Source: Triangularia verruculosa (lineage: Eukaryota > Ascomycota > Sordariomycetes > Sordariales > Podosporaceae). From it: a stretch of 64,000 nt of DNA. A program made the translations under genes and the position numbers. Within the stretch, counting starts at the first letter, position 1; every line of letters starts with the position of its first letter. Under the pieces are notes generated by a model that worked only from the letters and a program-made list of their open reading frames with translations, was not told the DNA's origin and ran no database searches. Shown here piece after piece: positions 9,418-20,441 of the stretch. The stretch covers positions 1 through 64,000 of the forward strand of contig MU864018.1 in NCBI GenBank assembly GCA_033296885.1, read 5' to 3'.

Positions 9418-11373
9418 ATGGAAACCGCCCACCACACCGCCGCAATCATCCAAGGTCATGACAACGGCAGCCAACTAGGCCGAGCCGAGTTGGGACGAGA
9501 GATGGGCATCACTTCGCTGCCATTTGAGCTGCTGCTCTCGATCATATGGAACGATCGACTCGAGGAAGACGACGTCAAAGCCGCGAGACTGACCTGCCAT
9601 GTCTTGGCCCCGGCCGCCGCCAGTCGACTCTTCTTCCGCATCTACATCTCCAAACTCATCGCCGACCGCGACACGTTTCTCGCCATCTGCAACAGCCCGC
9701 ACCTCGCTCAACATGTGAGGGAAGTCGAGTGGCTTGAGATCTCCCACGCCCTCGGCGACTTCACCAACAGGTTTCCCGCTATCGAAGAGGAACTGATCAA
9801 TACCTTGTACCAATACATGGAGACCACATCCACCTCGCTCTTTTGGCTTTTCAACACGTCCACTGGCCCCCAATGGAGTGACTATGACGCTGACGCGGTC
9901 GCGGCTACGCGCACAAACACTGTTGCTGTTTTCCGTCCCGTTTTCGAGGCGGCTATCGACAAGCTGCCCAGTCTACAAACCTTTGTCTCGCGCCCCATGA
10001 CCTCGGAAAGGGTCCTGTCTGACCAAGAGTATCCCATCTCAGGATGGCAGTTTCAAAGCTACCAGGACAGAGCTCAGAAGAACCCAGAGACCAATGATGG
10101 GCTCTTTTTATTCCTCATGCCCGCCATGTGTCGGCCAACGTCCACCGTGACTCGGCTGTGCTGGCACGACGAGTTCCCCGGTTTCAGTGTCTTCCGCTCC
10201 TTCCCGGACTCTGCCTTCAAGGGCCTAGAATCGCTGGACATGTTCGTCAATCATTGGGCGGGGACGGATGGTCCTAACAATGACAGCTTGGTTGGACTAA
10301 AGGCCGCATTGAAGAATGCAGCCCCAACCTTACGACATTTCAAGCTTGATATTGACACCGTGGTGGGCGGCAAAGCGCCGCTGCCGGACAAATCTATCGG
10401 AGGCACCATTGTCAGTTGGCTCAGCAATGGCCAGTTCGCTCTGCGGTCCTTGAGCCTATGCTCCACGGATCTCTTCCGGAACGCCCTCCTACCGCTTATC
10501 CGTGCCAACGCCACCTCACTGCGTCATCTTAGAGTGGAGAACGTGCCTATTTATTCCAGTTGGGTGCGAGATTTGGCTCAAATTCGGCGGCTTCGATTGG
10601 ATTCGATACAGATTATTCGGGACGAAGAGGTGGTGTACGGCGAAGGTTCCCGGTGGATGGTTCCCGATGACAGCGGGGATGATGCTGAACCCTCGGAGGA
10701 TGAAGACTTGTCAGGCGATGGATCGTCAATGAGTGATCGCGATGGGAGGCAGATTAAGAAAGAAGCTGTCACGGAAACGGCTCTTCTCCGATACTTGAGA
10801 GGCAAGCCCCCTGTTAACGATGACGATCAGCGAGTACATACTGCGGTGTATAGCATCGCCCCTGTACTCATCTCAACACTGCCGAGAAGCGAGGACGCCA
10901 TGGAAGACGATCACGCGAGCGAAGCAAACTCTGAAGACAGCGTTCAATACCGCCGGCGCACCTCGCCAAAGTGGGCATGGGGACGATACTTTCACCTCCC
11001 TAGTCCTAACAACTAGGGCTTGGTTTTTGCTTTTCCCTTACCTGAAGAAGCTACTCATGGACACGAGACGGAACGATGGAGGCTTACATCCAGGGATGGC
11101 GTGGTAGCATACGGTGACGACCCCTTGGAATGGTTTGAGGACTGGGACCTTGAAGCTGGGGATCGAGAGGAGCCCCTGCCGTACTTCGCGGCCCTCAAGG
11201 AATTTTCCAAAAAGGACCTCGAAGACGGGAACTTGGGCGAGTATTTGGGGGAACAGTCCGGGACTTGGGAGCTGCTCAGACAACTGAGCCCGCCTGAGGG
11301 GGCAATTCAATGTGACAGCGACGAAGATGCGGAGAGCAAGCCGCCGGAATACAGTACCGCATATATAATCTAA
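9418..11373 (+). CDS. F-box-like protein interrupted by one in-frame TAG
   Basis: One reading frame runs from at least 9280 to 11373 and contains a single stop, TAG at 11014-11016. The start at 9418 is chosen for its ACCATGG context; 9280, 9340 and 9502 are alternatives. An F-box-like helix pair (SLPFELLLSIIW...AARLTCHVL) begins near 9505, followed by a leucine-rich middle and an acidic stretch (about 10660-10730). Protein-like sequence continues directly after the TAG for 118 codons (VFAFPLPE, then TSRDGVVAYGDDPLEWFEDW), which looks like the natural C terminus because the pre-stop part (SPKWAWGRYFHLP) leads into it. The gene is therefore either disabled, truncated, or read through or edited. 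F-box proteins recruit substrates to SCF ubiquitin ligases. Confidence 0.7.
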
Positions 11374-11415
11374 GATTTTTCTTGCACCAAGTGGAGGCCA
11401 ACAGGTTATACCCGC
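11365..11415 (+). repeat. Direct repeat C, copy 1
   Basis: The segment around CCAAGTGGAGGCCAACAGG is repeated in the same orientation at 13831-13876 with about 85% identity over roughly 45 bp. It overlaps the stop-side end of the F-box frame. Confidence 0.6.
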
Positions 11416-11767
11416 ATCCTTTAGCGTAGCCAGGTAGACAACAGGGCATAGCGTCCTCCAGTGGCGCTAGCCATTCTCGACATATAAGTTAACAATTGAC
11501 TAAGTGGTGTCTATGTATTGGTTGGAAGTCCTACATTTTCTATGGGAAATCGGTCATTTTCAATGCCTGCCGTCTCTTACCCGCATCTCAAAAAATCACG
11601 CCTTTAGGGAGGTCGGCATGAGCATAGGCTTCACGGCTACCGTCCCTTACCACAAGTTTGTTTTATATTAGGTTCTCCATAAGGTAATCGTGGGTAGACT
11701 CCTCATGTGTAACACTAACAAGCTAAACTCCCCAACACCTGCAAGTGAATTAGGTGGTCCTCTTTTA
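11374..11767. other. Intergenic between convergent F-box and kinase genes
   Basis: Shared 3' flank of two convergent genes. Besides the end of direct repeat C nothing is recognised. Confidence 0.4.
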
Positions 11768-13241
11768 TTAAGAACCTCCAAGTTCCTGCATCCGCTTCTC
11801 AGCCCATGCTCCCAGCGCACCAAAGAACTCTTCCGAATTAGCCCCGCGCCAGTCTCGCAGAGCAAACCACAAGTAGCGGAAGTCTTTGCCCGCCCGAATA
11901 GCAGTCTCGTAATCAGGTGCTTCGTTATACAACCTCTGTGACAACGGTCAGTCCTGTAGGTAACAGGTCATTAAATCAGGGGTAGGGATAGCACAATACG
12001 TTTATATAATGCTTGGCCCATGTTGCGTATGTTTCGAGGTCAGCTGGAGCTGGGTCGCTTGGCAGCCGTGTGACCGAGGGTCCACCATCCTCGTCTACGA
12101 CCAAGTCCACGGGGCCGGCCGCTACTAGAGGATCGGAGAGAAGCGCAGGCCATATACATGCCGTTTCCCAGTCGAAAAGGGACGTCACGAGAGGCTCGCC
12201 GCCCGCCTGCTTCATGATAGTCGTGTTGTGAATTCCGAAGTCGCCGTGTTCAAGGACGAGCCTGTAGAGGGACGGTTTAGGAGTGTCGAGTGGCAGAAGG
12301 TATGGGATTGCCCTCAGGAGAGACTGCTTGGCTGCCAGGGCAAGGGGTCCAACCGTCTCCTCGTCGCTCTCCCATCCGATCATGTCGCCCTCGTTCTGGA
12401 TGGTTGCCTTGATCTTATACTCAAGCACATGCATCCAGAACTCGCGCGTAGGAGCGACTGGCATGGAGAGCGAGCTTGGCATGAACTGGAACAAGCGCTC
12501 GAGCAGGTACTTGGCGGTAAAATCTTGGGGCGGGTCGTAGTGGAACAATGCTACGCGCATACTCGCTAACTGGTCGAGGAGGAGGAGCTAGGGCGAGGAT
12601 TTAGCGATAATGTTCAGGTACCTAGGTAAGTAACTGCCGCTCTGCCGTGGTGTGGGCCATATCGCTATACCTTATTACTCGGACCGAGGTCCGTCCACAC
12701 ATTATTCTCCCCCTCGGACTTCTCGAAGACAAACAGCCGGCGGCCAGAGAGGTCTAGAGGAACGGTGAGCCTCGGGCCTGGATGTTGAACGGGCGCGCGG
12801 GAGTAGCGCAGGTGAGAGGAACGGATGGCTGGTTTAGTGCGCAGCAGCTCATAAACGGCGCTCTCAAAGCGAGCTTCGGCAGCCTGGACGTCAACCGGGA
12901 ATCCGTCAAAGTCGGGCATGTTCACGTCGCCACGGGCGAGGCGAGCAACTAGGTCGCGCCCGTCCGAAGTTTGGAGAGAAAAGCCCTTGGCGATGACTTA
13001 GAATATATCTGAATCGGATTGGGCTCTGCAGTGACACACTCACATAGTTGTTGGAACCCTTGTTGATGGAAGGAATATCTGTCACCCGACTGTTCAGGTT
13101 CTCTTCGATCTCCCGAATCAGCAGTTGGACGTCCCAGATGCTATCGAATGGGCTCTTGCCAGCCTGAACCAGTTGCCAAAGGTGCTTGCCATCATAAGGC
13201 TTGCCATCGGGCATGGACGGCCACTCGTCTCGCCAACTCAT
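11768..13241 (-). CDS. APH-family kinase-like phosphotransferase
   Basis: Four exons on the minus strand: 13241-13044, 12985-12671, 12587-12000, 11935-11768; introns 58, 83 and 64 nt. Frame is continuous, giving 422 aa, the usual size for fungal aminoglycoside-phosphotransferase-fold proteins. ATG at 13241 is the first methionine. The catalytic loop HGDFGIHN (about 285-292) and metal-binding DWE (310-312) are present; the N-terminal lobe has the DGRDLVARLARGD strand. The first intron's acceptor (CCAAG) is weak, so that junction is least certain. The last exon carries the typical helical C terminus (FRYLWFALRDWRG). Substrates of fungal APH-like proteins are mostly unknown; no antibiotic-resistance role is implied. 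Confidence 0.8.
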
Positions 13242-13717
13242 TGCAAGGTATGGCAAACGGCGACAGCGGGGGTGGTGGTGGGACGATGACCAGATGATGT
13301 TGAAGCGGTGAAAGCTCTGTCTCTTTCGAGTACCTATGTATACCCCGCCTCCCGTCTGTTGTGTCCCGTCTGCAACAAAGGCGGACGGAAAAACTAGTGG
13401 GTCCGCGCCCTACGGAAGATGAATTATATCTGCAAACCAGGCCTCGAGGAAAAAGACTGGACTGAGCTCAAAATTGCTAATGCGAGCGTCGTCGTGCCTA
13501 GCAATGGTAGGTAGTGATAGTGAGGAAGATTAGGTAAGGTACCTACCTTCCCGTTTCTTTTGCCTTCCACAAGACACCCAGCTTCAGAGGTCACGGAAAG
13601 TGCGGAAAAGACCTCAAGTATGCGTCTAAGCCGTGAGCTAGGGACTGCTTCCAGCTCTTGGTCCTTAGTATCCTGCTGCTTGTTTGCTCCCTCTCTCTCA
13701 CTAAATGAACCAAGCAT

Positions 13718-13829
13718 GAGCCATAACCACATTGCTTGCACCGTTCGCAAATCCAAGAACCAACAAATCAGCACAGCACACCCCAGTCTCATACATGACA
13801 AACTTCAAGGTTTTTTAAAAGCTTGGATA
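13718..13829 (+). repeat. Direct repeat B, copy 1
   Basis: About 112 bp containing CCGTTCGCAAATCCAAGAAC and AATCAGCACAGCACA. Repeated in the same orientation at 16071-16181 with roughly 85-88% identity. The two copies bracket 2EXR member 3. Confidence 0.75.
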
Positions 13830-13830
13830 C

Positions 13831-13876
13831 CTAATATAAGATCTATCTTGCCCCAAGCGGAGGCCAACAGGTTATG
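13831..13876 (+). repeat. Direct repeat C, copy 2
   Basis: Contains CCAAGCGGAGGCCAACAGG. Matches 11365-11415 and abuts direct repeat B, so this spot is a mosaic of sequences found on both sides. Confidence 0.6.
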
Positions 13877-14221
13877 CTCGCGGCGTTTTTTATTAGCACT
13901 TATTGGATTTGAAATTTGGGGCACCTGCATAGCGAGCCACAAAGCTAAGGGTCCAAGACTAAGCGAACGGCCGAAGGTGCCCACGGCATTGGCTCATTTA
14001 GGTACATTGGGTTTCACACAATTAGTCTCGATTACCGGAGTCTTCAGTTTGTTTATCAATTGGGCCATAAGTGGGTCTCCATTGGTTTCCAAAGCTACAA
14101 CCTTACGCCTTTTAAGGATTATGCACACTTGAAATTCTCTAGATAGATACTGGTAGAAGTGAGTGCATGCTACACTAACATAAGATAGTGGCATACAGCG
14201 ATCCATTGCGGCCCCCCAGAA

Positions 14222-15766
14222 TTACAAGTTATAAGCTTGCTCCAACGTTACGTGCGTTACTTTGTTCCCAGTAGCAAGATCGCTGCACAGGATGACATGG
14301 GGGCGAAGTGAGAATTTTTGACGTTGTGTCCGCCCCGTGCCACACTCATGTACCTCGTTGAGTAAACCACACGATGAGGTTTGGAAATTTCTCATCGTCA
14401 GAACGCATCCCTCCAGCCAGGGAGAGACTTCCTCCCTCCTCGACTTGAAGTTTCTCCCAAGAGCTCTGCTCACCAGCTTCTTGCATCTCTTGACACTAAC
14501 TTCTGGATAAAGCTCCCGGCTCTCCACTGTGCGTTTGTCTTGGACCGGCAAGGCAAATCTCTGCCCGGGCTCATACAACCACCCCGGACCGCAGACACCA
14601 TGTGCCACATCATCCACGCCACGACTCCCATCAAGTCGAGCAGTTTCGCTGTGCGCCACGATGCCTGGCTGGACGGTGTTTTGGTAGACTATGTCAGATA
14701 TCTCTGCTAGGGACGCCTCGCTGCTGGACTGTGGTCGGCTTCCCTGGGCCTTCCGCTGGTCTAGGTATCTAAGATATCGGACGCCGAGACTGATGACGGG
14801 TCGGCTGAGGACTTCTTGTGGATCGACAACCTTGCAAACCGCCCATTGATGCCTTGGGAAGCCCTCGCCTGGGTCAAATAAGAGGACATTGCTCCCCTCT
14901 AAGAGAGCACGTGCGCCAGTGCCAGTCCAGTCAAAACTGATGCCGGGAATGGCGATTTTCGAGTCAGCTCCCGGTAGAGGAAGTTTGGAATCTTGTCCAG
15001 GTTGAATGTCGTATTCAAGGCTCGTGGATGTGATGGGATGACTTTCTTCAGCGTTGAATCCCCATCTCCAATTCGGCATCTCGCAGTCTGAGTTGGGGCA
15101 TTGGATCACACTGTCCTCAGCCACACCCGGGGTGTAGGCTACATTTTGCCGACACACAAGGGGAGTCAATGGTGTTGAGGAAGACAGACGAAAAATTCGG
15201 TGACGGTACAACATGATGTGTCCCCAAGCACTGTGCCTAACCTTGGTCCAAACGTCGACTGTCTTGATCTTGGGCAACAAGCGGGACTTGGTAGCAAGCC
15301 AATCGAGCAATGGCCCCAACTGCCAGTATTCCATCTCAGCGTCTATGGTCAGTCGTATGACAGGCTGATGCACAGTGTTGACTGTAAATACACCCTTATT
15401 GGTTCCAAAAGGAAGTTCAAGATGGAGAATATCAAGAGCAGGGTTGATATAACCTCGATCGAAAAGTCGATTTCCCAGTACGGCAACAAACTGTATCCTG
15501 TACTCATGGTAACATCGCAAAGTCTCTTGTCTTGCTTCACGGCAGAGATGAAGAGTCACCGGAGCTTTGCCTCGAAAGGTAGGTCCAGGTGGCCAGTAGT
15601 CAATCAAATTAGGTTGTGAGGCAACGATTGTTCGGGATTCCCAGGTATCTTGATAGACCTTTTGTCTAAGCTCGATTGGCAAGGCAGGAAATTTCCTGAA
15701 CTGAGGTTGAACATCGGCCGAATTTTGAGAGGAAGCCCGCTGCGAGCGAAGCTTCAATAATACCAT
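14222..15766 (-). CDS. 2EXR-domain protein, long form (family member 3)
   Basis: Intact single-exon frame of 514 aa from ATG 15766. Blocks: FPALPIELRQKVYQDTWESR and CREARQETLRCYHEY, RGYINPALDILHLE, KTVDVW, RHRIFR, CPNSDC...WRWGF, ARALL...LLFDPG, WAVCKVVDP, HGVCGPGWLYE, YPEVS. The family's H-x-C element (EVHECG) is present about 45 residues before the end, so this copy has an extra C-terminal tail relative to members 1, 2 and 7. It is flanked by the two copies of direct repeat B (about 390 bp beyond its 3' end and 305 bp beyond its 5' end). Function unknown. Confidence 0.85.
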   Translation of the reverse strand: MVLLKLRSQRASSQNSADVQPQFRKFPALPIELRQKVYQDTWESRTIVASQPNLIDYWPPGPTFRGKAPVTLHLCREARQETLRCYHEYRIQFVAVLGNRLFDRGYINPALDILHLELPFGTNKGVFTVNTVHQPVIRLTIDAEMEYWQLGPLLDWLATKSRLLPKIKTVDVWTKVRHSAWGHIMLYRHRIFRLSSSTPLTPLVCRQNVAYTPGVAEDSVIQCPNSDCEMPNWRWGFNAEESHPITSTSLEYDIQPGQDSKLPLPGADSKIAIPGISFDWTGTGARALLEGSNVLLFDPGEGFPRHQWAVCKVVDPQEVLSRPVISLGVRYLRYLDQRKAQGSRPQSSSEASLAEISDIVYQNTVQPGIVAHSETARLDGSRGVDDVAHGVCGPGWLYEPGQRFALPVQDKRTVESRELYPEVSVKRCKKLVSRALGRNFKSRREEVSPWLEGCVLTMRNFQTSSCGLLNEVHECGTGRTQRQKFSLRPHVILCSDLATGNKVTHVTLEQAYNL

Positions 15767-17093
15767 GGTTCAGCGAGGTGACGCAGCCCGATCCGATCCG
15801 GCCGCTTTCGAAAGGTGTTCAATGGTGTAATCCAGTGTTGGGATACAGCGAGTTGCAAGAAATCGAGATACCTAACAAGCGACAAAAAACGTTGGTCGAA
15901 GTTGAAGAAGGTACAATTTAATCAAGATGGAGAAGGCAGAAGTGTCATACCCAAAATGAATGGAGAGGATGTAATCTTAATAAAGTTTTTCAGTTCAAAG
16001 AACGTTGAGTCATAATCGTCGCAAGTGAAGAGGTCCTACCTAGGTAGACAGTGAATCACAACGTGACCGGGAGCCATATCCACATTGCTTGCTCCGTTCG
16101 CAAATCCAAGAACTAACAATCAGCACAGCACAACCCAGTCTTATAGATGATAAACTTCCAGGTTCTTTCAAAACTTGGATATGGGCTTTTTGCTTTTGGT
16201 GGCCATATGTCCGGTAGGTAGCTAAAACATCTGCATAGAGAGAATTCCAGCCTTTATCAAAGCTTTTGGTCAGCAAACGGTGGTATGATCTTCGCTTCCA
16301 ATGTTTTCACTAGAGTGAGCGGCGAAGAGTTACCGTCTTCGTGAAAATTGGGTGGTTACCTTATGCCATCTGACATGCCAATGGATCCTAGATTTTGAGC
16401 AGTTATCATGCTTTTCATCTGCTATGAACTTGTGTGCTGTAGTACTCGAACTCAGTGTAGGTGCGAGACCCACCGGCGCTGACCTGTGGGGGTCTGAGGG
16501 GTAGAGGAGTGGCTGCAAACTCTACTGATACAGTGGTCCAATATATGGTCAAAATGAGGTGTGGTAAAAGGTGATGAATTGATGAGAAAGAAGCTATCAA
16601 ACAGGTGCTTCAATCAAATAGATGCTTGAAGTGTGGGAGGTGGCCTGAGCGGAGCGAAGTGGAGCCCAGGTCCTGATAGAGATAAGGATGTGAATGACCT
16701 TTCCCAACACTTCAGGTACCTTACCTATCATCTGCGGAGACTGAGCTTGTTTGGTAGAGGGTGGAACAAGGCGTGGCTTTACGTTCAGTTGCTGGTAGGT
16801 TTCAGCCATCAAGGGTTTATTTCCATGGCTTGAACGTCGTCACGTGGAAAGCTTAGCTAGGTCGGTAGCTAAAGCCCAAGGTAAGGTAGACTTTTCTTGA
16901 AAACTTTTCTTTTTGAGTTCTCTTCTTTTTACCACAAAAGTCGCAACAACCACCATGCCGTTCTCCGTTCACGCTTGGTGAGCTTGACGGTTGCCTTTGC
17001 GAAAAAGGTCAGAACCATCAACGCTACAGACCCGTCAACTTCCTTTGTCACGTCTACGCTTACCACAAGCATCTGGTCAGGGAACTCAACGCC
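15767..17093. other. Intergenic, divergent promoter region with repeat B copy
   Basis: 1.3 kb between the starts of 2EXR members 3 (-) and 4 (+). Contains direct repeat B copy 2 (16071-16181) and GGTACCTA/CCTAGGTA palindromes near 16035, 16715 and 16855. No coding exon recognised; short open frames have no family resemblance. Confidence 0.45.
16071..16181 (+). repeat. Direct repeat B, copy 2
   Basis: Matches 13718-13829 in the same orientation, differing by scattered transitions and 2-3 small indels. Confidence 0.75.
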
Positions 17094-18557
17094 ATGTCGA
17101 GCAAGCTTCCAGGTTGTCCAACTGCTGCGCTTGAAAGGAAGACCGACTTCGAGGGCTTGCCAACAGAGCTCCGCTTGCAGATTTACCGGGACACATGGAC
17201 GCGTAGGATCCTGGTTGCAAACCTGGGCAGAGCAGATAAAGACCTTGGTGCTATCGGATTAATCGAAGCTCCACCCGTTGCGCTCTTCATAAACTTCGAA
17301 GCCAGGGAAGAGACTCTTCGACATTACCACAAGTATACGGTAGTAAGAGGACCCGATCAGCCGGACAAGCAGGGATATATCAACCCCGATTTTGATGTCC
17401 TTCATATTGACATCCCTTCTCCTCGCTTCTCCTATGCCCAAGATTTCATCAGCATCCCCACCCTCGCCAAGCCATCTCTCCGAGTAGCCATATCAAGGGA
17501 TACGCATCATATGAATCTCCTTCCACTTCTGCAACAGATTCCTGAGCTGATTCGCGGCATCAAAACCATCGACTTTTGGAGCACGATACAAACGCCTCGG
17601 CAGGTTGGCCCACAGGCAGCTGCCCAAGATGGACCTGACAAGGTCACGTCTCGGTATCGCATCGCCCGCATGCCTGCTTCAGCGCCTCTCACCAGCCTAG
17701 CTCGATGGACAGAGGCGGTTGTCTATCCTGCACCGAGATATCCCAGTACTATTTGTCCTCAGGCTGGTAACTGCAAAAGCCCAGATTGGTATTGGAAGCA
17801 AGATTACGCTGCCACTCGTTGGATCAACCGCCCCGCTGATCTTGGTAACACTCTTGAGACTAGCCACGGGACCGTGACCCCAATCCCGGGCGACAGCACT
17901 GCTAGCATGGCGATTCGATATATATGCGCCGCCAAGAAACCTGAGAACGAGTCAAGACACGCCTTTGAGAGACACGGAGTCCTTCTCTTTGATTCGGAAC
18001 CCAGAGCTGCGATTGGGAAAACACCACCGAGGCACGACACCTGGGCGCTCCTAAAAGTTGTTGACCCACACAGACCTTGCTTGAAATCCTTGTATACAAT
18101 GCTATACAAGCATTTGAGGCTTTCTAGACCCGTTGCCACACAGGCATCTGTGGAATTGACGAAGGCTATGGCCGTTGCTGCAAAACTGACGGAGAAATCA
18201 GGGACACAATATTCACCGGACAATGTCATTGATTGGAATGATTGGAATCCTCTTCATCACATTGATAACAGAGTTACCGATGTTGTAGATGGCATTTGTC
18301 GGCCAGAGTGGGGATATGTGAAGGATGGTGGCCAGACGTTGAGTCGAGCGGGGAACAACACGGTGGACGGTTACCCTGCCGTCAGCGAGGACAGTGTCAG
18401 CGAGGGCGGTGTCTTTGTCAGTGAAGTATTCAGACAAGGTGTGTATCTTCATGGATTCTCGATAAAGGCAACGGATTTCAACGCATGGCGTACAATATGT
18501 CACAGTTGCGAAGGGACAGGAGAAGATTTCATTACTAGTGTCGTCCCAGACGACTAG
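17094..18557 (+). CDS. 2EXR-domain protein, long form (family member 4)
   Basis: Intact single-exon frame of 487 aa; ATG at 17094. Blocks: LPTELRLQIYRDTWTRR and NFEAREETLRHYHKY, QGYINPDFDVLHID, IKTIDFW, SRYRIAR, CPQAGNC...WYWKQ, LLFDSEP, WALLKVVDP, DGICRPEWGY, YPAVSEDS, then ICHSCEG near the C terminus. Cys spacing in the first pair (C-x5-C) is one residue longer than in members 1-3. Head-to-head with member 3 across a 1.3-kb gap. Function unknown. Confidence 0.85.
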   Translation: MSSKLPGCPTAALERKTDFEGLPTELRLQIYRDTWTRRILVANLGRADKDLGAIGLIEAPPVALFINFEAREETLRHYHKYTVVRGPDQPDKQGYINPDFDVLHIDIPSPRFSYAQDFISIPTLAKPSLRVAISRDTHHMNLLPLLQQIPELIRGIKTIDFWSTIQTPRQVGPQAAAQDGPDKVTSRYRIARMPASAPLTSLARWTEAVVYPAPRYPSTICPQAGNCKSPDWYWKQDYAATRWINRPADLGNTLETSHGTVTPIPGDSTASMAIRYICAAKKPENESRHAFERHGVLLFDSEPRAAIGKTPPRHDTWALLKVVDPHRPCLKSLYTMLYKHLRLSRPVATQASVELTKAMAVAAKLTEKSGTQYSPDNVIDWNDWNPLHHIDNRVTDVVDGICRPEWGYVKDGGQTLSRAGNNTVDGYPAVSEDSVSEGGVFVSEVFRQGVYLHGFSIKATDFNAWRTICHSCEGTGEDFITSVVPDD

Positions 18558-19744
18558 GTATCCATCGTGAATTTAACGACAATTAGAATACCTGAGAGAT
18601 TTTGTAAAAGCGCAAGTGTTGCCCAGCGCAATGTTTGTGCAGGGTGTGGATGCTTGGTCAGAACCAGGTAGCCACCACTCCAAGTACCTCACCAACATGG
18701 AGTTACCATTCCATAACAGCAATATATCGGAACTTACTTCTTAACGGTACTTAGCGAAGTCTGATACAGTTAATGCTTAAGCGAGTGGAAACAAAAGGTA
18801 GTTATGCTAAGGTACCTAATTACAGCGGGGATTTTGGATATTCTCCCACGAAAAGTCAAATCGCTATTTCGTAGCAAACATTCTTGTTGGGCTTGAAGTC
18901 CATGGTGAGACCGGCTGTGTTCAAATCCTCTCAACGTTGTTGATTGGTCCACATGTTCGCTTCCAGGGTCGCATGTGGCACAGCCTGGCCGCTGAGAAGT
19001 ATTTTTGGCCTGCCTGCCGGGAGCTTGCATTAGCATCCTTTTTGCTTACCTAGATTTACACTCTGTGCGTTTTTGAGGGCAATCGGGTCAAATGGTCATC
19101 CGACGCCGGCCGGCAAAAGTCTATTCGGAACGTCTGGTTGTGGCGGAGAATGAGGCTTCCAAGCCTCGCGGATGAAATGATCTCCTCAGCTGAATGCCAA
19201 GGCCCGACGCATGAAGCTTTGGCAGCCACAGCAGCTTCTGCTTACTTCAGCCTCGTTGATCGAGCTGCTCTTGGCATCGAAGATCAAGGCCGCGGACGAC
19301 TGTTACACCGAGTTTGCTGTAATACTCCTTAGCCCCGGCAGTTGTACCTAGTTTCAAGTTGAGGAGGATGGCTTCATGTTTCTATCCTTAGCTGTCAAGC
19401 CAAAATGACGCTTATGATCTTGACGATCAACCATCTCTCCGATCCTGTCATGATGTTTACAGCTACAGCAGGACAGGTTCTCCAACTCAACGTTAGACAC
19501 CTTGCAGTCTTACGCCAGCCACAATTATCACGGCGAAGAGATGGAGATCGACAAACATCATAAACACCAAGATGCTGTTCGAGAAGGGTATAAAGAGTCT
19601 TGAAACTCTCGACCATGAGTTTTCCTTTCTCTCATCATCATCAGCATCTCTCCTACAATCACCAGCACCTTTCAGCTCACAGCTTCATCATATACCTCCA
19701 AAGCAGCCCGCCAAAACCTGTTCAACCACCTCAACCCCTTCAAA
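18558..19744. other. Intergenic, promoter of the secreted peptide gene
   Basis: About 1.2 kb with no recognised exon or repeat. A tataaag element at 19589-19595 lies about 150 bp before the peptide ATG and could be a TATA-type element. The leader is rich in catcatc/cctcc tracts. Confidence 0.4.
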
Positions 19745-20441
19745 ATGAAGTTCTTCACCACCATCCTCTGCACCGTTGTCGCCCTGACCTCCGCCGCAGC
19801 CGTCAACTACGACTTCTACGACTTCTACGCCCCCGAGGACGCCCTCGCAAAGCGTGAAGCCGCCGCTGCACTCAGCTTCGATCCTGCCCACGACCCTCTC
19901 GCCACTCGCAGCGGCGAGGATGTCGACATCGTCACTGCTGACCTTGCCGACGGCGGCGAAAAGGTCGAGATTATCGTTGATGGTGTTTCCAAGGGGTATT
20001 TGATCGTCAGCCCCGATGGCGATGGTAACGCTTGTTATCCCGTACTCTTATGCTTCATAGACTGACGCTTCCCCGCAGTTCACGGTTTCGACGAAAATGG
20101 CACCGCCGTCGACCTTGACGCCGTGCTTGCTGCTCGTGATGATCACGAAGTTGCTGGTGTTGAGAAGCGGGCTCTGGCTTGGCTTCGTGTTTTGGCCCGC
20201 CTCGCTCCTGTGATTAAGAGATTTGGCAGCCGTGTTATCTCTTGGCTGAAGTGTGTGGGTGTTTGGAGCCAGATTCTTGACTGCGCTCCTAAGGTATGTT
20301 TTACACCTCCACTGCTGGTGAAAGCGAAATGTACTAATGCCCTTTGCTCAGCTCGTCAACTGTGCTACCTATGGCAAGGCTCCCTGGGAGTGCATTGCCG
20401 GTATCAACTGCATTGGCAAGGCCGCTAAGAAGTGCAGCTAA
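19745..20441 (+). CDS. Secreted Kex2-processed cationic six-cysteine peptide precursor
   Basis: Three exons: 19745-20024, 20079-20293, 20352-20441; introns 54 and 58 nt with good sites, giving 194 aa. Residues 1-19 form a clear signal peptide (MKFFTTILCTVVALTSAAA). An acidic pro-region follows, with a dibasic site at about 36-37 and a second at K123-R124. Cutting there would release a 70-residue basic C-terminal peptide. Its first half is rich in Leu/Ile/Val/Trp/Arg with helical amphipathic spacing. Cysteines at 152, 162, 169, 179, 185 and 193 suggest three disulfides. Architecture resembles fungal secreted antimicrobial or effector-like peptides, but I recognise no named family; toxicity is not shown. 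It lies 455 bp upstream of a HET gene. Confidence 0.75.

Larger units (their letters stand above)
13242..14221. other. Intergenic with two adjacent dispersed repeats
   Basis: 980 bp upstream of the kinase and downstream of 2EXR member 3. It carries direct repeat B (13718-13829) immediately followed by direct repeat C (13831-13876). Several GGTACCTA-type palindromes occur near 13505-13550. Open frames overlap the repeats and show no recognisable domain. Confidence 0.5.

Noticed and set aside
13560..14132. 190-codon plus-strand frame
   Set aside because: It is made of the two dispersed repeats B and C and has no domain or splice partner.
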